DNA of 35,516 nucleotides from a virus, in IMG/VR virus record IMGVR_UViG_3300025120_000220, positions 1-35,516 of that record. One strand, given 5' to 3'. Made by a program: the position numbers and the translations under genes. The notes beneath the pieces were generated by a model, which did no database searches, had not been told where the DNA came from, and worked only from the letters and a program-made list of their open reading frames with translations. How positions within the stretch are numbered: the stretch's first letter is position 1; every line of letters starts with the position of its first letter. Shown here one piece after another: positions 30,542 through 35,516 of the stretch.

Positions 30542-30548
30542 TTCTACT
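30526..30548. terminator. Inverted repeat AGTAGAAC-N7-GTTCTACT
   Basis: Perfect 8-bp arms (30526-30533, 30541-30548) around AAAAATA, overlapping the 3' end of the 54-residue gene and sharing the GTAGAAC/GTTCTAC core with 27414-27441. There is no U-run, so terminator or operator remain equal choices. Confidence 0.4.
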
Positions 30549-30582
30549 GTACAAATTATAAGATTAATAATACCATAGCAAT

Positions 30583-30753
30583 ATGGCAAAGATACCTACA
30601 TCACGTTTAAATTCTGCTCCTGAAAAATATGTTCAGAACGAATTTAATCAACTAATTGAAGATTTACAAGACATGATCAAAATTTTAAACTCTACTTATC
30701 CTAAAGACCAAAATGATGAGAGAGAAAGACAAGTTTGGTTTTTAGGAGGATAA
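30583..30753 (+). CDS. Small conserved phage protein (56 aa), likely virion-associated
   Basis: 56 codons between ATG 30583 and TAA 30753: starts 'MAKIPTSRLNSAPEKYVQNE' with a helical centre 'FNQLIEDLQDMIKILN' and a 'RERQVWFLGG' end. The next gene starts at the very next base (TAAATG), with AGGAGG in the last codons acting as its ribosome binding site. The pairing of this peptide with the following 108-residue protein is familiar from marine phages, where both sit near virion genes. Confidence 0.6.
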   Translation: MAKIPTSRLNSAPEKYVQNEFNQLIEDLQDMIKILNSTYPKDQNDERERQVWFLGG

Positions 30754-31080
30754 ATGGCAAATATATATAAAAATGAAATGTTTGCTTTAGCAAATACTGG
30801 AACTAATTTACTTTACACTGTACCTAATGATACACGGGCTATTATTAAAACTTTGCAAACTACTAATCTCGGAGCTAATACTGTTGTAACTTTAATAGCA
30901 AATAATACAATCACGAGTTATAACGCAGCGATTGAAGATGTAGTAAGTAACACTGCTGTAAACTTGTTGAAAGGGCCGATGATCCTGGAGGAGTCCCAAA
31001 CTCTTTCTATCAATGCTAAAGATGCTAATGTTGTTTCAGGAATATTGTCTGTTCTTGAAATAAATAGGAACGAACAATAG
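30754..31080 (+). CDS. Conserved phage protein, probable structural (108 aa)
   Basis: The 108-residue beta-rich protein has 'NLLYTVPNDTRAIIKTLQTTNLGANTVVTLIANN' and 'LLKGPMILEESQTLSINAKDAN', a pattern I associate with small phage virion or head-decoration proteins. It has no cysteine and no membrane segment. It is separated from the main virion operon (1-9 kb) but is the last gene before a 456-bp non-coding stretch. A virion role is inferred from the sequence type only. Confidence 0.55.
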   Translation: MANIYKNEMFALANTGTNLLYTVPNDTRAIIKTLQTTNLGANTVVTLIANNTITSYNAAIEDVVSNTAVNLLKGPMILEESQTLSINAKDANVVSGILSVLEINRNEQ

Positions 31081-31150
31081 CTATACTTGTTCTCATTTAC
31101 TTATTCTAGTATATAAAGAACTTATTAACTAAATTAAAGGATAATCTATT

Positions 31151-31225
31151 ATGTTACTGTGGTTTTTTAGGAAAGCTTTACTTATGTTGTTTTTGATACT
31201 TTTATACATCGTTATTACTATATAG
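31151..31225 (+). CDS. Possible 24-aa membrane or leader peptide
   Basis: A short ORF, ATG 31151 to TAG 31225, lies in the gap after the virion-type gene and has AAAGGA nine bases upstream. The peptide is almost all hydrophobic and contains eight leucines. It may be a single-pass membrane peptide or, given the switch-like hairpins that follow, a leader peptide. It could also be chance in AT-rich DNA. Confidence 0.3.
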   Translation: MLLWFFRKALLMLFLILLYIVITI

Positions 31226-31268
31226 AAATATAAAAATAAAAAAAAATATTTCAAATAATCTTTTTATA

Positions 31269-31357
31269 GCCAATACCAATACTTTTCGAGTATTATTCAA
31301 TACTACTAATGATTCTAGTGGTATTGGCACTTCTCTGGAGCCAATACCGCCAATACC
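31269..31357 (+). promoter_or_regulatory. Alternative-hairpin element built on GCCAATACC
   Basis: GCCAATACC occurs at 31269-31277, 31340-31348 and 31349-31357; its complement GGTATTGGC is at 31320-31328. The 9-bp hairpin 31320-31348 competes with a 10-bp hairpin 31299-31308/31316-31325 (one G-U) because both use GGTATT. A third hairpin is AATACT/AGTATT (31278-31294). The layout is like an RNA switch, or an iteron site on DNA. A seven-T run begins at 31388. Confidence 0.5.
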
Positions 31358-31510
31358 TTTCTTCTAACCCGAGGCTGCCGTGAGGACTTTTTTTGATTTT
31401 TATATTTAATTATTTATATTTCTATATAGTAGAATAGACTTTTAAGTTGTTTATTGTTTAATTTTATTGTATCTAAAGTAAATACAGCAAAGTAGATTAA
31501 GAATAATTAA

Positions 31511-31530
31511 TAATAACTAAAAAAGAAAGG
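31511..31530 (+). promoter_or_regulatory. TAATAACTAAAAA pre-start module
   Basis: TAATAACTAAAAA (31511-31523) followed by an AGAAAGG ribosome binding site. The same module precedes the starts at 32482 (TAATAACTAAAAA 32455-32467) and 34472 (AAATAACTAAAAA 34450-34462), so it is likely a shared expression signal. Confidence 0.4.
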
Positions 31531-31536
31531 TAGAAC

Positions 31537-31899
31537 ATGAGTAACATAAACTTGGCTTTAAAGCCAAAAGTAAGTCTAAAAACTAAACCTGAGGTTGTAA
31601 AACCTAAAGCTAAAGTAAAAGCTATGGATCCTAAAGATTATAAGGGAACTTATAAATATGATAAAGATTCTAGAATACAGGTTTGTGTAGATAAAAACCC
31701 TAAAAGAGAAGGCTGTAATGGCTGGAAAAGATTTAATCTTTACAAAAATAGTATGAAGATTAGAGATTTTTTAAAAGCTGGTGGAAAAACTATAGATTTA
31801 GATTGGGACAGAGAAAGAGGCTTTGTTGCAGTAGAAATAATAGATGAAGTTGGTAAAGCTGGTAAATCTCAGAAATCAACATTTAATCTTAAAAAATAA
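31537..31899 (+). CDS. Hypothetical basic protein (120 aa)
   Basis: Lys-rich N-terminus ('LKPKVSLKTKPEVVKPKAKVKAMDPKDYKG') followed by a compact domain with two Cys ('VCVDKNPKREGCNGWKRF') and 'RERGFVAVEIIDEVG'. The charge suggests nucleic-acid binding. AGAAAGG lies upstream. Not recognised. Confidence 0.6.
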   Translation: MSNINLALKPKVSLKTKPEVVKPKAKVKAMDPKDYKGTYKYDKDSRIQVCVDKNPKREGCNGWKRFNLYKNSMKIRDFLKAGGKTIDLDWDRERGFVAVEIIDEVGKAGKSQKSTFNLKK

Positions 31900-31901
31900 T
31901 T

Positions 31902-31910
31902 ATATTGTAT
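31902..31910 (+). promoter_or_regulatory. ATATTGTAT promoter-like element
   Basis: ATATTGTAT right after a stop codon; the same nine bases follow the stops at 32416 (32416-32424) and 34400 (34403-34411). At 32419-32424 TTGTAT is 18 bp ahead of TATAAT, a reasonable sigma70-type spacing. This suggests each accessory gene block has its own promoter. Confidence 0.35.
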
Positions 31911-31942
31911 AATTAAAGTTTTTTACGATTATTAATAAAATA

Positions 31943-32053
31943 GCGAGTAATAAGTTTTTTATGTAGTTATATTTTACTTATTACTTGCAGGGTCGTTGAC
32001 GCTGGCACATTAATAAGTCGCCTATGTAACAAACGAAAGGGTGGTAACGGCCC
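31943..32053 (+). ncRNA. Candidate structured leader RNA
   Basis: GCGAGTAATAAGT (31943-31955) pairs with ACTTATTACTTGC (31976-31988) over 13 bp with one G-U around a 20-nt loop. Directly next to it GGGTCGTT (31990-31997) pairs with AACGGCCC (32046-32053), again one G-U, closing a 48-nt GC-richer loop with further small inverted pairs. The two helices could stack. The AAAAGGAG site and ATG of the next gene follow within 31 bases. No known RNA family was recognised. Confidence 0.45.
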
Positions 32054-32083
32054 ACAATAATTATAACTTAAAAAGGAGAATAT

Positions 32084-32416
32084 ATGGGATATACTAACTA
32101 TTGGCACCAAAAAAACGATATTTCTGATGCTAATTGGAAAAAAATAAAAGATGAATATAATAATTATATTTTATCTGTTGCAGGTAAACGCATAGTTGAT
32201 CTTTCTAAAGAAGATATTATTAGTTTTGACGGAGGTTGTGAAACTTTTGTTTTTTCTAAATATGCTACGAAAGAAGCTGATCGTAGGTATCCAGAAGAAG
32301 ATTTATCATTTCATTTTTGTAAAACGAGGGCTGCCTTATACGATATATTTGTATGGTATTTACTCACTTACATAAATAAAATAGATCCAAGCATATCTAT
32401 TGATAGAGATAATTAA
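32084..32416 (+). CDS. Conserved hypothetical 'MGYTNYW' protein (110 aa)
   Basis: Starts 'MGYTNYWHQKNDISDANWKKI', a start I associate with a small protein family seen in several phages and bacteria. It contains 'ISFDGGCETFVFSKYA' and 'FHFCKTRAALYDIFVWYLLTYI'. Cytoplasmic, no membrane segment. Function unknown. Its expression may depend on the structured leader upstream; AAAAGGAG precedes the start. Confidence 0.65.
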   Translation: MGYTNYWHQKNDISDANWKKIKDEYNNYILSVAGKRIVDLSKEDIISFDGGCETFVFSKYATKEADRRYPEEDLSFHFCKTRAALYDIFVWYLLTYINKIDPSISIDRDN

Positions 32417-32481
32417 TATTGTATTAATTGTTTTATACTTTTTATAATTTTAATTAATAACTAAAAATAGAAAGGAAGAAA

Positions 32482-32733
32482 ATGTATAGAGAAATAGATG
32501 GCGTAAAGTTAAAAGATCCTACACTTCAAGAAGCTCAAAAGTTCGTTGGTGGTTGGGTCGAATTGGTAAGAGTAAAAGATGGAGTTCTTTTAGTTAATGA
32601 AGAGGCTAAACTTAAAAGATTAGAGGCTAATCCAGAAGCAACTCAAAAATATACTGAAATGCATGGTTCAAGCACTACTATATTAGGACCTGCTATATTT
32701 ATTCCAGAAAGTGTAGAATCAGAATGGCTATAA
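32482..32733 (+). CDS. Hypothetical protein (83 aa)
   Basis: Small mixed protein with 'LQEAQKFVGGWVELVRVKDGVLLVNEEAKLKRLE' and 'TTILGPAIFIPES'; preceded by GAAAGGA and the TAATAACTAAAAA module. It overlaps the following gene by 10 bases. The 'GGWVE' pattern recalls small phage DUF proteins, but no name can be given. Confidence 0.6.
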   Translation: MYREIDGVKLKDPTLQEAQKFVGGWVELVRVKDGVLLVNEEAKLKRLEANPEATQKYTEMHGSSTTILGPAIFIPESVESEWL

Positions 32734-32921
32734 AAAGAAGTGTTTCAGACACCGTAGCAAGGGCTTGGTTTGATCGATATAAAAAAGAAATGACTACTTC
32801 TGAGTATGATAAGTATGTTTCTGATTTTAAAAAAGATACAGTTGTTTATAGAGCAACTTGGAAAGATGCAGAAACGCCTAACGAACCAATGCCTGATGGA
32901 ATTGAGGTATTAAATGCCTGA
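32724..32921 (+). CDS. Hypothetical protein (65 aa)
   Basis: Charged helical small protein ('TVARAWFDRYKKEMTTSEYDKYVSDFKKD'). Overlaps both neighbours, consistent with co-translation. Not recognised. Confidence 0.55.
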   Translation: MAIKRSVSDTVARAWFDRYKKEMTTSEYDKYVSDFKKDTVVYRATWKDAETPNEPMPDGIEVLNA

Positions 32922-33072
32922 TAAAGTTGATTCAAAAATATGTGTATTATGTAATAAAGAATTTACTGGTTGGGGAAATAACCCTGAACCTTTATCTGAC
33001 GTAGGTGTTTGTTGTAAGACTTGCGATAATGAGAAAGTAATACCAAAAAGAATGGAGGAACTAAATGTCTGA
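32914..33072 (+). CDS. Small zinc-ribbon protein (52 aa)
   Basis: ATG 32914 overlaps the previous stop by 8 bases, and TGA is at 33070-33072. It has 'CVLCNKEFTGWGNNPEPLSD' and 'VCCKTCDNEKVIPKR': CxxC and CCxxC spaced for a single zinc site. This small protein type recurs in marine phages and bacteria, without a known role. It overlaps the next start by 8 bases. Confidence 0.7.
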   Translation: MPDKVDSKICVLCNKEFTGWGNNPEPLSDVGVCCKTCDNEKVIPKRMEELNV

Positions 33073-33508
33073 TAAATTAGAAGATAAAAATTTACCTGAC
33101 TTTGTAACTAAAAAAGTAGATATGTTGACGGCGGCCAAACTTTTTAAAAAAGCAGTAGATAAACAGTGTAGACATATGGGTCAAGATCCAAATTGGGAAA
33201 CTAATATGTTGACTTATGGTAGACAACATGGATCTAAAGGATCTGATTCTGATCAACAAATTTGTGTTAATTGGGAGGCAGGACCACATGATTGGGGAGT
33301 TGCTTATTCTTTAGGTGCTAACCCTAAAAGTTATATGTTGCACGAAAATATACAAGATTGGTATTTAGAATGTTATTGGGGATTTGATGTTATCTTTACT
33401 CCTATTGATTTTGCTAAATCTCTTAGATATAAAGATGTACAAATAGGAAAACCAATGGCTAAAGGTATGATTCCTAATTATACTGTTGAAATAAAGACTT
33501 TAAATTAA
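33065..33508 (+). CDS. Hypothetical protein (147 aa)
   Basis: Aromatic-rich soluble protein with 'CVNWEAGPHDWGVAYSLGANPKS' and 'WYLECYWGFDVIFTPIDFAKSL'. A charged helical N-terminus precedes it. It is the last gene of the 32482-33508 cluster. No family recognised. Confidence 0.6.
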   Translation: MSDKLEDKNLPDFVTKKVDMLTAAKLFKKAVDKQCRHMGQDPNWETNMLTYGRQHGSKGSDSDQQICVNWEAGPHDWGVAYSLGANPKSYMLHENIQDWYLECYWGFDVIFTPIDFAKSLRYKDVQIGKPMAKGMIPNYTVEIKTLN

Positions 33509-33584
33509 GGTAATTTTACTGTTTAATATTGTTAATAATTATATATTTTATAAATATAGAAAAAATATAGAAAGGGAATAATAT

Positions 33585-33743
33585 ATGTTGTACGCACAAT
33601 TACTTAGTTTATTTGCAATACTATTACTACTTGGTAGTGTATTCTTTTATAAGTTTTTTAATAAAAAAATAAAAGATCAAGAAAGACAAAAAGCATTACG
33701 TGAATCTTGCGAAAGAGCCCAAGGAGGTTTTTATGGCAGATAA
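33585..33743 (+). CDS. Small single-pass membrane protein (52 aa)
   Basis: ATG 33585, with GAAAGGG upstream, opens a 52-codon frame. Residues 4-25 ('AQLLSLFAILLLLGSVFFYKF') form one clear transmembrane helix, followed by a basic cytoplasmic tail ('KKIKDQERQKALRE'). It overlaps the next gene by 11 bases. Possible envelope modifier or superinfection factor. Confidence 0.55.
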   Translation: MLYAQLLSLFAILLLLGSVFFYKFFNKKIKDQERQKALRESCERAQGGFYGR

Positions 33744-33987
33744 TCATACTTTTTTAAAAGATAAAAAAGACGTTTATGGTGATGAAGATTATAGAGGATA
33801 TAATATTAAGTACGATAAAACAGGGTATTCTGTTTTTCTTCTTGATAAATTTTTATTTCATAAAACTTACTATTCAGCAAGATATCTAGCTAGAGTAGAT
33901 ATAGACCAAATACATGCAGCTAGAATTAAACGAGATATAAAACATATACAAAGTGTTGACGCCAACGTATGGAGGTTTAAAAAATGA
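33733..33987 (+). CDS. Hypothetical protein (84 aa)
   Basis: The start is ATG 33733, behind AAGGAGGT (33721-33728); an upstream GTG at 33700 in the same frame is not preferred. Small basic mixed protein ('GYNIKYDKTGYSVFLLDKFLFHKTYYSARYLARVD'). Not recognised. Confidence 0.6.
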   Translation: MADNHTFLKDKKDVYGDEDYRGYNIKYDKTGYSVFLLDKFLFHKTYYSARYLARVDIDQIHAARIKRDIKHIQSVDANVWRFKK

Positions 33988-34400
33988 GTAAACAAAAACC
34001 ATACGTATCAATGTTAAGTAATGGCCAATACTCCGTATTAGACGAAAACGGTGAAGCAGTTTTTACTACTGGAAATAAAGAGTATGCCTTTTACTATTTT
34101 AGAAGAAAATTATGGAAAAAAAAGATGAGTAAAATAAGTAAAGTTAATCTTGATAAAACTATGCCTGATGGAATATTTCGTTATACAAGTAAATCTGGTA
34201 AAGAAATTAAAGATTTTTATGAAGGTCATGATGTTAATCCAGAAGACGGATTAGTCTTTTATAATGATAACGTAGTGGGTTCTTGGTCGTTTGAACACGA
34301 TAGTAGATTAGGAAGTTATGTTTCCAAGATAATAAATAATAAAGAATTTCACGATCATTATCATAATGAGAAAGATATAATTAAGGCTTGTAATCTTTAA
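33984..34400 (+). CDS. Hypothetical protein (138 aa)
   Basis: ATGA overlap with the previous gene. The first half has a beta hairpin pattern ('YVSMLSNGQYSVLDENGEAVFTTGN'), the second part is polar and His-rich ('EFHDHYHNEKD'). No recognised motif. Confidence 0.55.
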   Translation: MSKQKPYVSMLSNGQYSVLDENGEAVFTTGNKEYAFYYFRRKLWKKKMSKISKVNLDKTMPDGIFRYTSKSGKEIKDFYEGHDVNPEDGLVFYNDNVVGSWSFEHDSRLGSYVSKIINNKEFHDHYHNEKDIIKACNL

Positions 34401-34471
34401 TAATATTGTATATTGTTGTTATCTATTCTTTATTTTTAGATTAAGTAAAAAATAACTAAAAAGGAGAAAGT

Positions 34472-34753
34472 ATGGACCCTGTGGCTTTAATGAAACAAAA
34501 GTTAGACAATTATGTAGAAAATTGCATACTTGATGGTGATTATGTAATGACTGAACAAGACGAAAAAGAATACAGATTGCAAGGTCGAGGTAAAAACGAA
34601 AACTACCACATATCAATTTACCATAGTAAACAAACTGTTGTACCCGAAACTATCGTTGACATTGACGATGGACATACAGGATCTGTCCACGTTAAATTTA
34701 AAAATCATCATGGTGTTAAAGATATAATTTCATGGCATAAATCTAGATTATAA
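34472..34753 (+). CDS. Hypothetical protein (93 aa)
   Basis: Small mixed protein preceded by AAGGAG and the AAATAACTAAAAA module. It has 'DGDYVMTEQDEKEYRLQGRGKNENYHISIYHSK' and 'HVKFKNHHGVKDIISWHKSRL'. Last of the accessory genes before terS. Unknown. Confidence 0.6.
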   Translation: MDPVALMKQKLDNYVENCILDGDYVMTEQDEKEYRLQGRGKNENYHISIYHSKQTVVPETIVDIDDGHTGSVHVKFKNHHGVKDIISWHKSRL

Positions 34754-34795
34754 TACAATTTACATTGTTGAAATAATCGCTATATTAGGATAAAT

Positions 34796-35245
34796 ATGGC
34801 GATAACTATAGACCAACTCCATCAGACTAACGAGGCAACCTTATCCTCAATGGAAAAGAAGTTCTGTGAGGGTATAGCTGTCGGAAAAGGTAAGAGGAAC
34901 GCTGCTGTTGACGCAGGTTACTCAGAAACTTCTGCTCACGTCCAGGCTGCAAGAAACTTAAAGAAAGATAAGATTATCCAGTACATCGATAGATTGAGGG
35001 CTGATGCTAGGCGCTTGACTGGTGAAAGCGTGTCTCAAGAGGTCGAAAAGCTAGACGTGGTGTACAAAGATGCTTGTGCCAAGAAACAATACTCTGCCGC
35101 GGTCAATGCGATAAGGCTGAAGGCCCAATTGTTAGGGTTCTTGATTGAGAAGAAAGAAGTACAACACTCGACACTAGATGCTATGAACGATGATGATCTA
35201 TCTACATACCTAAACAAAATAGAAAAAGAACACAACATACAATAA
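34796..35245 (+). CDS. terS: Terminase small subunit
   Basis: The 149-residue protein matches the phage Terminase_2 type. The N-terminal helix-turn-helix part is 'LSSMEKKFCEGIAVGKGKRNAAVDAGYSETSAHVQAARNLKKDKIIQYID' (about 15-65), which has the family pattern of 'aA..AGYs...A...a.rLl....V...I'. A following coiled helical segment ('SVSQEVEKLDVVYKDACAKKQYSAAVNAIRLKAQLLGFLIEKK') is typical of the oligomerisation region. It recognises the packaging start and assists the large subunit. The gene is visibly more GC-rich than its neighbours, and a repeat-rich segment follows it, as often seen for pac/cos regions. The large subunit is not in the window. Confidence 0.85.
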   Translation: MAITIDQLHQTNEATLSSMEKKFCEGIAVGKGKRNAAVDAGYSETSAHVQAARNLKKDKIIQYIDRLRADARRLTGESVSQEVEKLDVVYKDACAKKQYSAAVNAIRLKAQLLGFLIEKKEVQHSTLDAMNDDDLSTYLNKIEKEHNIQ

Positions 35246-35260
35246 CACGCCGCCGCCGTC

Positions 35261-35306
35261 CTTGTGTCAATGATGCTTGTTGAAGTGTGCTTGTGTCAAT
35301 GATGCT
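35261..35306. repeat. 17-bp direct repeat (CTTGTGTCAATGATGCT)
   Basis: CTTGTGTCAATGATGCT occurs at 35261-35277 and 35290-35306, period 29 bp, with a more degenerate related stretch at about 35310-35340. It lies immediately after terS and a GC-rich CGCCGCCGCC run (35248-35257). Confidence 0.8.
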
Positions 35307-35344
35307 AGTTGCTTGTTGCGGTGATGATCATGCTTGTGCCTAGT

Positions 35345-35388
35345 GGATCAGTAGGGATCAAAGGATCAAGGCGGATCAGCAGGGATCA
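35345..35388. repeat. Five GGATCA iterons at 8-10 bp spacing
   Basis: GGATCA occurs at 35345, 35355, 35363, 35373 and 35383, all in the same orientation. The near-helical spacing would place the sites on one DNA face. Candidate packaging (pac) or terS/late-gene regulatory binding site. A TATAAT is just downstream at 35392-35397. Confidence 0.7.
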
Positions 35389-35513
35389 CGATATAATAAA
35401 AAAGCTCTAGACCTTACCTAACTTAAAAATAATATAAAACGAATTAAAACGTATATTTTTTTTTTAAATAGATTATTAATTATTTATTATTAATTAAATT
35501 AGAAAGTTAAAAA
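35389..35513 (+). promoter_or_regulatory. AT-rich leader before a gene that begins at the window edge
   Basis: TATAAT at 35392-35397 is a possible -10 element. An 11-bp direct repeat ATTATTAATTA (35472-35482, 35486-35496) precedes AGAAAG (35501-35506) and an ATG at the last three bases, so a large gene, probably the terminase large subunit, would start here. Confidence 0.5.
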
Positions 35514-35516
35514 ATG
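35514..35516 (+). CDS. Start codon of a gene continuing past the right edge
   Basis: ATG at the final bases with AGAAAG 7-12 bases upstream, as in several starts in this genome. By the usual phage order this would be the terminase large subunit, but no coding residues are visible. Confidence 0.4.

Larger units (their letters stand above)
31081..31536. other. 456-bp non-coding stretch
   Basis: Between the 30754 and 31537 genes there is no convincing gene other than the possible 24-residue peptide. It contains the GCCAATACC hairpin element, a short GC-richer segment (about 31368-31388) with a T-run, and an AT-rich promoter-like part (31395-31536) that holds TAAAGTAAAT (31474-31483) and the TAATAACTAAAAA module directly before the next gene. 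Confidence 0.6.

Noticed and set aside
31368-31394. Rho-independent terminator before the seven-T run
   Set aside because: The GC-richer segment preceding the T-run shows no convincing self-complementary stem, so I did not call it a terminator.
11991-31483. TAAAGTAAAT as a genome-wide regulatory motif
   Set aside because: In DNA this AT-rich, a ten-mer of this composition is expected about once or so by chance, and one copy is inside a gene; only the inverted pair at 11991-12024 is kept as a feature.
31943-32053. Hammerhead ribozyme suggested by CGAAA
   Set aside because: The required CUGAUGA core and matching stems are absent.
33700-33732. GTG start for the 33733 gene
   Set aside because: The strong AAGGAGGT lies just before ATG 33733, and the extension overlaps the small membrane protein gene without need.
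1-35516. CRISPR array, insertion sequence, integrase or att site
   Set aside because: No regularly spaced repeat-spacer pattern, transposase or recombinase motif was seen on either strand.

Overview
This window is a stretch of an AT-rich, double-stranded DNA tailed phage genome, most likely a marine podovirus-like phage of a low-GC bacterium. The host is an inference: a SAR11-type or other marine alphaproteobacterium would fit the base composition and gene families. The phage call rests on a terminase small subunit, a P22 gp10-like tail protein, large internal-virion-type proteins, an amidase/holin lysis cassette, a family A DNA polymerase and dense ATGA/TAATG gene overlaps. No terminase large subunit, portal, capsid, RNA polymerase or integrase is visible. 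The last three bases are an ATG with a ribosome binding site, directly downstream of the terminase small subunit, so the head genes probably continue beyond the right edge.

Layout. (1) 1-932: the tail of one 2OG-Fe(II) oxygenase, a second complete one, and a duplicated gene-end fragment. (2) 1022-8981: virion genes: a gp10-like protein, a GNAT acetyltransferase, a protein ending in a short S74-type chaperone segment, and two large proteins that are probable DNA-ejection proteins. (3) 8981-10495: lysis region with a small membrane protein, a PD-(D/E)XK nuclease, a T7-type amidase, a 3TM-type holin and two tiny ORFs. (4) 10488-11963: a SNF2-type helicase, the only convincing minus-strand gene. 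(5) 12047-25911: one long plus-strand replication and nucleotide operon with a possible ssDNA-binding protein, AEP-type primase, DEDDh exonuclease, UvrD-like helicase, cytosine C5-methyltransferase, MazG-like pyrophosphatase, a glycosyltransferase-like protein, dNMP kinase, a thymidylate-synthase-fold enzyme with a dCMP-type active site, dCMP deaminase, DNA polymerase A, UDP-glucose dehydrogenase and a VRR-NUC-like nuclease. (6) 25912-34753: an accessory arm of small, mostly unknown genes separated by structured intergenic segments. (7) 34796-35516: terminase small subunit and a repeat-rich candidate packaging or regulatory site.

The most interesting content is 18.8-25.3 kb. MazG-like dCTP/dNTP removal, a TS-fold enzyme whose dUMP-selecting Asn is replaced by Asp, a dNMP kinase, a beta-glucosyltransferase-like protein and a UDP-glucose dehydrogenase together parallel the T4 5-hydroxymethylcytosine pathway. 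The added dehydrogenase suggests that the sugar could be glucuronic acid rather than glucose. This is a prediction from motifs and gene order, not a demonstrated chemistry. Other points worth a look are five GGATCA repeats at 8-10 bp spacing beside terS, mutually exclusive hairpins at 31269-31357, two structured leaders, and a duplicated oxygenase gene end.
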